From contig NZ_AQUZ01000001.1 of assembly GCF_000372465.1 (NCBI RefSeq), positions 62,001 through 126,000 of the forward strand: a DNA stretch of 64,000 bases. Direction: 5' to 3'. Position numbers and translations under genes: made by a program. The notes below the pieces were generated by a model. That model had not been told where the DNA came from. It searched no databases and saw only the letters and a program-made list of their open reading frames with translations. Source of the DNA: Kribbella catacumbae DSM 19601. Lineage in GTDB: Bacteria; Actinomycetota; Actinomycetes; Propionibacteriales; Kribbellaceae. This document shows positions 32,042 to 42,100 of the stretch, one piece after another; position 1 is the stretch's first letter, and each line of letters begins with the position of its first letter.

Positions 32042-33351
32042 CAAGCCCACCGCCCGTGGACCAGCGGCTGGTAGCCGTAGTGTTCGAGCTCGTCCATGCA
32101 CGCGATCGGCGCGTGTGCCGCGGCCCGGCCGTCCGGACCCGGCGCGAAGACCTCGCCGGACAGCACCCGGCCGTCCCAGCCGGTCACCTCGCGGATGCTC
32201 TCGATGTACCGGCTGAGGGTGCCGCCGTGCTGGTAGTCGTTGTGCTTGCGGACGAACACGACGAAGTCGAGCGCTCCCGAGATCAGCATCTGGGTGGCCT
32301 CCATCGGCAACCGCTCGGACGCCTGGATCGCGTAGGTGCTGATCCGGTTGAACACCTCCATCGAGCTGTTCGAGTGGATCGTCGACAGCGAACCGTCGTT
32401 GCCCTGGCTCATCGCGTTCAGCATCGTGACGATCTCGTCGCCGAGCACCTCACCGACGATCACCCGGCTGGGGTTCATCCGCAGCGAGCGGCGGACCAGG
32501 TCGGCCATGCTGACCTGGCCGACACCCTCGGAGTTCGGCAGCCGCTCCTCGAACGCGACCACGTTCGGGTGCAGGTCCTTGAACTCCCCCAGCCCGAGCT
32601 CGAGCGAGCGCTCGACCGTGATCAGCCGCTCGTGCGGCTGGATCTCGTTGGCCAGCGCGCGCAGCAGCGTCGTCTTGCCGGAGTTTGTCGCGCCCGCGAT
32701 CATCACGTTCTTGCGAGCCGCGACCGCCGCCCGCAGGAACGACGCGATGTCGGCCGACATGGTGCCATTGGCAACCAGATCCTGGAGGAACACCTTGCCG
32801 AGCCGGGACCGCCGGATCGAGACGGACGGACGCGACGTCACACCCATCACGGCCGACAACCGCGAGCCATCGGGCAGCCGTAGGTCGAGCTGGGGGTTGG
32901 CCGAGTCGAACGGGCGGCTCGTCAGTCCGGCGTGCGCCGCGAGCACCTGGATCAGCTCCACCAGCTCTTCGTCGTTGTCGGCCACCGGCCCCGGACGCTC
33001 CTCGCGACCGTCGCCGTACTGGATGAAGACCTGGTCGCACCCGTTGATGTCGATGTTCTCGACGTCGGGGTCGTCGATCAGCGGCTGCAGCCGCCCGACG
33101 CCGAACAGCGCCGAGTGGATCGCGCCGGCGATCTGGGCGTCGTCCTCCGGCGTGGGCGGCGTGCGCCCTTCAGCCAGCTCGTACCGGGCGTGGTCCTCGA
33201 GCACCTGAACGATGAGGGACCGGGCATACTCCCGCTCGTCCTCCGCGCTCATCGGCGGTACGCCGTTCGCCTGGTCGCGCCGGCGCTGTTCGTTCAGCCG
33301 CTCGGCGACCTGGACGCGGAGCTTACGGACGAGGTCCTGGTCCGTGATCAT
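32041..33351 (-). CDS. tadA: Tad pilus assembly ATPase TadA/CpaF
   Basis: 436-residue secretion ATPase of the VirB11/CpaF type. Walker A is AGATNSGKTTLLRALA. A VERSLELGLG Asp/Glu box, a Walker-B-like MNPSRVIVGEVLGDE and the His-box region follow. It powers pilin polymerisation from the cytoplasmic side of TadB/TadC. The start overlaps the TadZ stop by 4 bp. Confidence 0.94.
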   Translation of the reverse strand: MITDQDLVRKLRVQVAERLNEQRRRDQANGVPPMSAEDEREYARSLIVQVLEDHARYELAEGRTPPTPEDDAQIAGAIHSALFGVGRLQPLIDDPDVENIDINGCDQVFIQYGDGREERPGPVADNDEELVELIQVLAAHAGLTSRPFDSANPQLDLRLPDGSRLSAVMGVTSRPSVSIRRSRLGKVFLQDLVANGTMSADIASFLRAAVAARKNVMIAGATNSGKTTLLRALANEIQPHERLITVERSLELGLGEFKDLHPNVVAFEERLPNSEGVGQVSMADLVRRSLRMNPSRVIVGEVLGDEIVTMLNAMSQGNDGSLSTIHSNSSMEVFNRISTYAIQASERLPMEATQMLISGALDFVVFVRKHNDYQHGGTLSRYIESIREVTGWDGRVLSGEVFAPGPDGRAAAHAPIACMDELEHYGYQPLVHGRWA

Positions 33352-34163
33352 CTCCCCTCCCGGGCGCCGTCAGCACCGTCGGGGAAGGCGGCCTGGGCCA
33401 TGTCGAAGTCGTGCTGGGTCGGCATCGCGACCACGGACGCCATCTCGGCCGCGATGTCGCTGGCCGTGCGGATCAACGGCGTGCGGTTCAGGCGGCCCTG
33501 GCCGCGGCCGTCGAAGAACGCGGCACCGGCCGGGTCGTAGGCGAGGTGCCAGCGGTGCTCGACCCGCACGGACATCGCGTCGAGCACGGACCAGACCTGC
33601 TTCACGCCGTCGCGCTTTTTCGGGTCGGCGACCACGAGGACGCCGATCTTCGCGTCGACGTGGTGCACGAGCGACGACAGCCGCTCCCGCAGGTGCGCGA
33701 CCGACGAGCCTGTCGCGGTACAGACGAGGACGACTAGCCGGGCCGCCTGGATGATGGGCAGCTGCGGCGACGCCGGGCCGATCCGGCCGCAGTCCGCGAT
33801 CACGTCGGCGCTGAACATCTGGTTGAAGGTGAGGCCGAGCGGATGCCAGAGCCCGCCCATGCCGCCGATCTGCTCGGGCGACCGGACGCCGACCATCACG
33901 TCGAGTCCGCCGTCGAGCTGCTGGCTGTGGGCCAGGATCACGTCGTCGTCCAGGCCCTTGCGGCCGGCCGCAGCGAGGCTGACCAGCCCGCGGTCGGAGT
34001 TCAGCGGCTGACCACCGGGCGCCGTCATCCGGATCGCGACGTCGCTGCCTGCGGGGTCGCACTCGGCCAGCAGCACCTGCCGCGGCCAGAGCGCGCCAAG
34101 TACCAGGCCGGTCGTCGTCACCCCGGGCGAGCCCTTGGCGCTCGCCAATGCGACCAGTGCCAT
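33348..34163 (-). CDS. tadZ: TadZ/CpaE-like ParA-family protein
   Basis: 271 residues with a MinD/ParA-like fold: the N-terminal loop ASAKGSPGVTTTGL and the following LLAECDPAGSDV strand. The P-loop is degenerate: KGSPGVTTT replaces KGGxGKTT, so the second lysine that contacts phosphate is missing. TadZ proteins are known to be atypical ParAs that localise the pilus machinery, often with weak ATPase. It overlaps the genes on both sides. Confidence 0.82.
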   Translation of the reverse strand: MALVALASAKGSPGVTTTGLVLGALWPRQVLLAECDPAGSDVAIRMTAPGGQPLNSDRGLVSLAAAGRKGLDDDVILAHSQQLDGGLDVMVGVRSPEQIGGMGGLWHPLGLTFNQMFSADVIADCGRIGPASPQLPIIQAARLVVLVCTATGSSVAHLRERLSSLVHHVDAKIGVLVVADPKKRDGVKQVWSVLDAMSVRVEHRWHLAYDPAGAAFFDGRGQGRLNRTPLIRTASDIAAEMASVVAMPTQHDFDMAQAAFPDGADGAREGR

Positions 34164-34894
34164 CAGCCGGCTCCGCCGGCCGGCGGTACGTCAGGAGGAG
34201 TGCTCTCCGACAACTTGACGACCACCAGCGTCTTGGCCGCGGCCGCGGCCGCGACGGCGGTGGACTTCGAGGTCGGCACCAGGATGGTGAGGTTCAGCGT
34301 GCTGTTCGCGTTCGTCTTCGCGTCACTGATCCCACCCGAGACGTCCATCACCTTGGCGGCGGCGACCAGGATGGAGGATGCGCCACCGGCCTGGTTGACG
34401 GCCGGCACCTGGACCACCTGGAGGATGTCACCGCCCTGCAGCAGCATTGACGGAGCCCGGCCGGCTTCGAGGGTGACACCGACCAGGGCACCGCCGGCCG
34501 GGATGGGTTCGGCGGTGACGTTCGCCAGGGTGAGGTACTGGCCGCGGAACAGCCAGCCGGTCGTGTACTTGTTGAGCACCTTGTCCCGGTCGGCCCACGG
34601 GATCATCGCGCCGGTCTTGCCGGCCAGATCGCCTCTGGCCAGATCCTCTTTGACGATCTTGTGCCCAGGCGCGATGGAGGCCGGGTTGATCGCGACGTAG
34701 TCCGTCCGATCGCCGCTGCGCAACGCGATCAAGGCGGACCCGGCGGCGCCGAGCAGGATCAGGATCACCGCCAGCGCGGCGAGTGCGGGCCGGCGTTCGC
34801 GGCTGGCGGGGAGACGGTTCGAGCCACTGACCGGTGCCTTGCCTGAACCGCGGGCGCCGGAGGCCGAGGGACGCGTGGACGACGAGAAACTCAC
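34163..34894 (-). CDS. cpaB: CpaB/RcpC-like SAF-domain protein
   Basis: 243 residues. One N-terminal membrane helix (LAALAVILILLGAAGSALIAL) is followed by a SAF domain (about 75-150: VAINPASIAPGHKIVKEDL, then GWLFRGQYLTLANV). It is thought to help pilus passage through the cell envelope. GTG 34894 is the likely start; TTG 34924 is less likely. This is the first Tad gene on this strand. Confidence 0.8.
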   Translation of the reverse strand: MSFSSSTRPSASGARGSGKAPVSGSNRLPASRERRPALAALAVILILLGAAGSALIALRSGDRTDYVAINPASIAPGHKIVKEDLARGDLAGKTGAMIPWADRDKVLNKYTTGWLFRGQYLTLANVTAEPIPAGGALVGVTLEAGRAPSMLLQGGDILQVVQVPAVNQAGGASSILVAAAKVMDVSGGISDAKTNANSTLNLTILVPTSKSTAVAAAAAAKTLVVVKLSESTPPDVPPAGGAG

Positions 34895-34945
34895 GCGCCT
34901 ACCGTAATGGTCGCTAGGTACCAACTGGACCGAAAGGCATGGCCG

Positions 34946-35479
34946 TTACCTCTTCGGTGCTCGCTGAGCGACTTGCTCACGCTCATCGGGACTGAGCAAC
35001 TCGGTGAAGGCGCCGGGGCCGCCGTACAAGTGGTCTAGATAGGTGAAAAGCCCCTGCAGCGCGCGGCCGAGCTCGCCCTGCCAGTCGTCAGCAGCAGCAA
35101 GGTCGGCGGCGAGCTTGCGGCCCTGGGCGAGCGTCACGGCAGCGTTGACCGGCTGGTCCAGCCGCACCAGCGTGTCGTAGACCGGATCGGCGTCGGCAGT
35201 CGAAAGATCCACCGGTACGCCGTTGTCGTCGAGCAGCACCGATCCCGTCCGGGCTCTCCCCCGGGCCCGATGGATGAGTCCACCGAGCTCAAGCCGCCCC
35301 GGCTCGGACAGCAACCGGTCGAAGCCGGCGCCGCCGTACAGCTGATCCAGATAGTCGCAAAGCGCGGTGAACAGCTCGATGCCGTCGTAGGCGTCGCCGT
35401 CAGTGGCTACCTGCCGCAGTTGAGCAGTGAGACTCCGGGCCTCGGGCACCGTCCAGGTGGAGGGCGTCAGCACAGTCAC
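34946..35479 (-). CDS. Hypothetical protein with internal duplication
   Basis: 177 residues of unknown function. Two related halves are visible: YLDQLYGGAGFDRLLS near residue 44 and YLDHLYGGPGAFTELLS near residue 148. Each is preceded by an Ala/Leu-rich helix (LTAQLRQVATD, KLAADLAAADD). It is acidic and soluble, with no signal peptide. GTG 35479 is the start and lies in a GTGA overlap with the end of another short open frame (35476-35712). It is on the Tad strand but separated from cpaB by 51 bp; a Tad role is not shown. Confidence 0.6.
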   Translation of the reverse strand: MTVLTPSTWTVPEARSLTAQLRQVATDGDAYDGIELFTALCDYLDQLYGGAGFDRLLSEPGRLELGGLIHRARGRARTGSVLLDDNGVPVDLSTADADPVYDTLVRLDQPVNAAVTLAQGRKLAADLAAADDWQGELGRALQGLFTYLDHLYGGPGAFTELLSPDEREQVAQRAPKR

Positions 35480-36193
35480 CTGGTCACCGCCTGCCCCGGA
35501 CCGACCGTACGCCGGGCTGCACCCGGCCGGGCACCCGTCGATGGGCTACCGAGGGCGACGGTGGGCATGGCAACACCGAGATGCGCCGCCGACTGACCGA
35601 CATGAGTCTGCACCCACCTGAGCATGCCAGGATCCGCGAACCTCAGGCGCTCGGACTCCTCGGATTGGCGAAGAATTCCCCTGCCCTTCAACGACTGCCG
35701 CGAGCTGTCCACCGCGGCCCACCGCTCCGGGCGAGCTCGTTCAGCGCGGACAGGTCGCGGTCGGAGGCGACGTCGATGTTGTCGTGCGGCGCGCCCAGCC
35801 GGACCTCGCCGCCCGAGTGGGTCATCTTCGGGTTCGTTGTCAGCGTCTTGAGCACCTTGTTGAGCTTGCGGACGGCCCGGAAGCTGTGCCGCTTGCGCAA
35901 ACCGCCGAGGTCCTCGGTGACGGCCCGCGCGAACCTGTCCTCCAGTGCTTCCCGCGGTGAGGCATCGATCCGTCGGCCAGCCTCGCCGCGCCGCGTTCGG
36001 AGGGAGTTACCACCGGGCTACGTTCACCGTCGGTTTCTTTCCGCCCGCCGAGCGTTGATCACCGATTGTGACCTTCCGATGGTTGCCGCGGCGTGGTCAA
36101 GAAGTTACTTTGCCGTCACATTCTTGGCATCTTGCTCCCCTAAGGCGTCAAGATCGAAGGTGACAGCGCGGACTGGCCGAAGGAGACCACCGG
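35480..36193. other. Largely unassigned 0.7-kb gap before the giant gene
   Basis: Only a 71-codon frame without a conventional start (35688-35900, listed separately) and a shorter minus-strand frame (35476-35712) show codon-like composition. The last 150 bp (36040-36190) are less GC-rich, with TTGATC, TTACTTTGCCG and TTCTTGG stretches where a promoter for the giant gene is expected. I cannot fix the -10/-35. Confidence 0.4.
35688..35900 (-). CDS. Short coding-like frame, possibly a gene remnant
   Basis: About 70 codons beginning at TTG 35900 (LRKRHSFRAVRKLNKVLK...). Nearly every codon ends in G or C, which is the strong coding signature of this genome. The frame stays open upstream to about 36000 without an ATG or GTG (…DRFARAVTEDLGG). 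The protein is basic at its start and has no recognised domain. It may be a real small gene with a TTG start, or the 3' remnant of a longer gene that lost its 5' end. Confidence 0.35.
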   Translation of the reverse strand: MRKRHSFRAVRKLNKVLKTLTTNPKMTHSGGEVRLGAPHDNIDVASDRDLSALNELARSGGPRWTARGSR

Positions 36194-39100
36194 ATGAGCA
36201 CTCCAGCACAGGGCGACCTGGCCGTGGCCCGTGCACGTGAGGCTCTCGGCACCGCTTTCGGCGTCGTCGCCCCGGCCGGCGTACGGCTGCGCGACGGCAG
36301 CTTCCGGCTGGACGCCCAGGAGGTTCTGCCCGCTCAGGTGGTCAACACACTCGACGAGCGGCTCAGCCGTCGTGCGGCGGACCGCGCGAGCGATGAGCGG
36401 CTGCTGGCCGAGTCGGTCGCCTTGGTCGGCGCTGAGGTCGCCCGGAACCGTGGGCTCGATCCGGCCGACGGCGCGACCGCCGCGTTGGATCGGCTGCTGC
36501 ACGTCCCAGGTCTCCAGCAGGCTCACCGTGTCGAGGCCGATGCCATGCTGCGGAGCGTCCTGGAGAGCGCCGCCCCGCGGTCCGAGGCGGCAGCCGCACG
36601 ATTGGCGACCCTGCCTGACGAATCCCGCACAGCCAGGCCGACGCACCTGGTGTCGACCGCACGCCAGATCCGCCGCGACGCGCATCTACTCGCCAACCAG
36701 GCAGCACCCAGCAGCACATCACCCGGTACTGCGCTGCCGGTCGGGGCGCCTCAGCCGCGGACCGGGCGGCATCGATCTCAGGTCGGCGCGAGACACCGGC
36801 GAGTGAACAACGCACGGACCGCGACGCCTCAGGTGCGCGGGTCCGGACTCGTCACGGGGATCGGCGGCCGACCGGTCCTCGATCCCGACCTGAACGAGAC
36901 CACTGCTCTCGCAGCCCTGCAGCAACTCGACCGCGCTGAACTGGGCGGCACGATCACCAGCAAGCCGACGATCAACCCCCAGGCGCAGCTGGCCGTGATC
37001 GAGACCGCCGCGAGCAATGCGCCGCAACACGTGCGAGTGGAGATCCTGCCGACCAGCCGCGGTACGGCGGCCGAAGGGCAGCTGCACTCCGGCACAGAGA
37101 ACGACCCCCACGTCGTACGGTTCTCGCCGCGGCTGGCCGACGACCAGCTGGCCCAGGTCTGGGTGCACCAGCTCAACCAGGTGAGTCAGCAGCTCGACGC
37201 GGCCAACGCCGGGCGGCCGACCGGGATCAGGGGCCGGCTGCGGTCACTCCTCGGCCACGAGAAGCGCGATCGCAGCCTGAACGCCGACTACGCGTCGTAC
37301 CAGTTCCTCACCAGCTCCTGGCATCGGGCGAGGGCGCAGACGGCGGCGTACGGGCGGCCGACCGGCCCGCAGAGCGTCGCGGAGCTGGAGCGCGACGTCG
37401 AGGCTCTCGCGACTTCGATCCAGAAGAAGGGCGGTACGGCGCCGGCACTCCCCTGGGCTGCTGACGCCATTCATGTCCCCGGAGCGGCAGCCGCCGGGAC
37501 GGCCGCGGCGATCGCAGTACGGACAGAGGCGGCCGAGGTCGCGCCGTACACGCCGCCTGCTCTGCGGCTGCAGGTTGTGGACGAGGTTGCCGACCTGCAG
37601 TCGGAGGTTCAGGGACTCGAACGGCTAGCCGCTGCGAAGTCCGTGAGCTCCGCCGCGGCACTCAAGCAGGCGGAGGAACTCTCGTTGAAGGCAGACGCCG
37701 AACTGTCCTTCAAGGACAAGGGCGCGCCCGAACGGGCTCGTGTGCTCGAAGTCGAGGCCTCGGGCGCCACCCGGAAAGCCCATCGCCATGCCGAGATCTC
37801 CGAGGGCTACCGGAAGGCGGCGGTCGCTGCCGGTCAGGCCTTGGCCGGTCAGCAGGACCTGCTGACCGAGCTCGACGCCGTCATCGCGGATCCGAACCGG
37901 CCGCAGACCGCGATCGCCACCCTGGCCCGGGACGCCGCTGAGAAGACCGACGCCTACCAGGTCGCGACCGACCAGGCCCTGCCGGTGAAGGACGTACTGA
38001 ATACCGGCGTACCGGCTGGCGGGCCACTCGAAACTCCTGTCGCCCAGATCGACCAGGTGCTGGCCGCGCGCGGCATCTCGGCGCAACTCGCCGACAGCAC
38101 TGGTCCGCTGCCGCTGCCAGAGGCGGCGTACCGGCGGCTGCTGTCCCCTGCGGGGATGGAGTTCACGGTCGGTGGCAGCCCGAACTCCGATGTCACGAAG
38201 CTGGCGCAGGTCCGGCTCAAGCTGCGGCCGCACGACGTCCGCGAGAATCTCGACCTGGACTACGACCTCGCCGAGCAGATGTCGGGCACCATCGGCGACG
38301 GCGGTCAGAGTGTCTCGACCACCGCGGCGCATTCCACCAACTTCAACTTCGGGCTGGACCTCCAGCCGCTGATGGCGATGGCGCCGCCCGGGGGCACGGT
38401 CCACTCGCTGTCCCAGGTCGCCGGTCTGCGCGTCGATGCGTCCTCCGGCCGCGCGCAGAGCGAATCGAGTGGTTCCAGCTCGCACGACAAGCAGGGCGCG
38501 GTCGACGACAACCGGGGCGAGTCGCTGCAGGTGGGCTGGAACGGCACCTGGGAGATCGAGGTACGCGCGTCCGCGACCGATCCGTGGTCGCCGGCCGAGA
38601 CCTTCGACGCCGGCCCGCAACTGACCTGGGTGTCGGCCGCCTACACCGTGAAGCCCGCGGCCGAGACCGTCACGCTGGCGGATCTCGGCCGCGCGGACGA
38701 GATCGACCCGGCCTTCCCCCGCCACACCGTCACCGACATTGACGGCATGACCTCCATCCGCGACCGGCTCGTCGCGGGCGGCCGCGAACGCTTCGGTGCG
38801 ATCGACAAGGTCGCCTACGGCCAGATCAACGGCCTGCTCACCGAGGACATGTCGCGGCTGCTGCGGCAGACCAGCAAGCCGGGTGGGTACGGCCGTCAGA
38901 TCGTCAGCGCCGGCGAGGCGCAGTACCACATGCAGCTCGAGGTCGAGCCGATCTGGAGTACCGCGAAGCTCAGCGGCGAGTCCAGCCCGGACCTGTGGCA
39001 GGAGGAGGTCGAGGTCGACTTCGCAGGCGTCAACGCCAGCCAGAGCTTCAGCACCTCGGCTTCCGCCTCGGTCGGTGTGGCCTACCCGGGCAAGGCGGTC

Positions 39101-42100
39101 GACGGGCAGCCCGTGCCGGGCTACATGCCGAGTCCGACCGCCTTGAGCGACATCGGCTCGACGTCAATGGACGTCTCGCCGCGTGGCTCGGCCGGCCGCA
39201 ACGTCTCGCGGCAAGGTGGGCTGAACGTCAGCGCGACCTCCATCACCCCGGTGGTGCACCGCAGCCAGGGCCCGACCCAGGGTGTGGTGGTCGGTCTCGG
39301 GATCAGGGCCACCCTGCGCAAGCTCAACGACCCCGACGCCCAGCCCGTCGTCGTGACGGACTTCTGCGACGCCAGGCTTCGCGTCCCGGAGAACGACCTG
39401 CTCCGGGCCGGCGCGCGGGTCGACGCGAAGGCCGTACTGCGTAACCCCGACAAAACGGTTCGCCTGGACCAGTACGACCGGGCGTTGCTGCGGGGCGATC
39501 CCGAGCCGCCGACCGGAGTACAGACGCTGCCGGCCACGATCGGGCCGGAAGAAGAGCAGATGCGTGGCTCCGGCCAGGCCCTCGTGCAGAACCTCACCGG
39601 CGATCGTGCGGCACTGAACCGCACGCTGCGGGACCTCAGCGGCAAGGGTCTGGTCCCGCCGCTGGACGAAGCCGGTCACCGGCTGCGCAAGGGTCTCGGC
39701 ATCCTCCAGCCTGACTTCGGCAAACTTCCGTCCGACCGGAGGCAGCGTGCCGGGCAGTTGATCAACTACGACCGGGTGATCCAGCACATCGCGGCCGAAC
39801 GTCTCGAGGCCGGCTACAACCAGGCCGCGCAGAGCGGCATCCCGATGGTTCTGGTCGACCAGCAGACCGGGCATGCGCCGAAGCTCCGCACCTTCCGGAT
39901 CGCGATCCGGCAGGACTTCGGCGACGTCACCGGCGAAGGCACGAGTACGACGGACAACGTGGTGCGGCTCGGGATCGCCTCCGACGCCAGCGGCCGGTCG
40001 GGTGGGCGGTCGAAGGGCGCTCCACTGTCGGCCGGAGCCGGCGTCAGCAACGGCCCGGCCGAAGGCGTCCGCGGTTTGGCCGGCCGGCTCGGCTTCAAGC
40101 TCAGCCGGAACGCGATCGGCCGGAGCTTCAACTGGTCGGCTGGCCGCCGGGTCAATCGGGTCTCGCTGACCGAGAGCACCGGCCCGGTGGACAAGCTGCG
40201 CACCGGCCACCGGATCGTCGTCACCGAGGTCACCCCGAACGGCGACTCCGCTCCGATCGCCAACGAGAAGGGCAGCGCCCAGATCCTCGTCGACAGTGCG
40301 TTGTCGCGGGCCGCCGCGCCGGTGCACGCCGCCCAGCGCAAGGCACCGAGCGCGGTCGCGGTGAAGCAGTCGATGCCGGTGCACGTCGACGCCGGCAACC
40401 CGGTCGACCGGATCACGTCTGCAGTGGATGCGATCGAGCTGGGCTCCAACACCTACCTCGAACTGCACTCGATGCTCGGGCCGGACAGCCTGGTCGCGCA
40501 CAAGGAGTGGATGAACGGGGAGTACCGGCTCCCGATGACGATCGTCCCGCCCGCCGGCAACCCGATCGATGCGATCCAGCAGGGTGCGCTGCTGCCGCAG
40601 CGGTTCAGCGTGGTGGTCCGTGGCGAGGCCGTCGACCGGACCTTTGTCGCAACCACCGAGCAGAACACCGGCGACATCAACCTGACCATGAAGGACACCA
40701 GCTTCACCGCCGGCCGTTCGGCTTCGGGTGGAGGCGGTCTCGACGGCGGCGGTGGTCCGGTCGAGGCCGACGGTTCCTCGCTCTCGGCCGGCGGCACCCT
40801 CGGCCGCACCGGCGGTAGGTCGCAGTCGACCACCAACAGTCAGACCGCGGGCGAAGAGGGCCTGCTGATCAACGTCGGCACGCATCACCAGTTCGTGGAC
40901 CGGTACAAGATGGTCGCCGACGTCGTCGACGCCAGCGGCACGGTGGTCCAGAGCGTGCCGCTGCAAGACGCCAAGGTGCAGACGACGACGCCCGAGCGAC
41001 GGACTCTGCGGATGTACGGGCGACGTGAGCTCGACCTGCCGCTGGAGGTCGTCTCCGACGCGGCCGAGCGTTATCTGAACGGCCAGCTCAAGATCAGCCC
41101 CCGGGACGCCAGCGCCTTCATCCGCCGGTACAAGCAGGAGGCCGGCGCTGCCACCGGTCTTGCGGCCGAGCACACCGAGGAGCGCTTGACCGAGAAGGTC
41201 ATCGCGCATGCCAAGACCGCCGAGTCGACGGCACCGACCGCCGCGCAGCGGTTCGACGAGACGCTCACCACGGTCGACCAAGAGGCTGCCCAGCAGCGTG
41301 CGATGGCTCTGCCCAGGCAGTACAACAACGGGCTGGCGTCCGCACAGATCGAGGACATCAGCCCGATCGGACGACCGGGCGAACAGGTGGATCACCTGAC
41401 TCCGGCCCTGCGGCAGGTCGAGCAGCTGGCACCCGGCCTGCTGGCGTCGGACCCGATGCTGCGATCCGCGCTGGCCACTGACCTCGGCACCGACGGCTGG
41501 CACGGACACCTGGGCGACATGTTCGGCGTCCGCGGCTTCGTCGCCGAGATCGAGGTCCCGATCCCCGGCCAGCCGAACCCCGATCTGATCGTGATCCGGG
41601 ACACCGCCCGGTACGCCGGTCCGGTCATGGTCGACGGGACACCGGACCTCGGCGAGGTGTCCGCGATCGGTCTCAAGCAGAACTACAGCTACCAGGGGCA
41701 GGGTGAGTCGGTCACGCACAGTACGACGTACTCGGCAGGCGTTGAGCTGAAGGGCGCCGGCGACACCACCGCGTCCGCCGGCGTCGGGGTCAACCGCACG
41801 CGCGTCGTCTCGGCCAGGCGTGGCACCACGAACACCACTCTGGACCGGACCGGGCACTTCGAGCTGGCGGAGGTCCAGCGCGAGGTGGTCTTCGACATTC
41901 AGGTGTCCCGGGTCCACAACGCCGGCGCCGCCGCGGTGGCCGGTGCGCGCTGGCGGCTCAACCAAACGCTGCCGGCCGGACAGACGACCCATGCGACTCC
42001 CGAACAGGTTCGCGGCCAGATGACGTTGATGGTGCCGCGGAAGCTGCTCACACCTCTGCCCGCGAACGCCGCGGCGCAGAACGCTCCGGGAACAGAGGTC

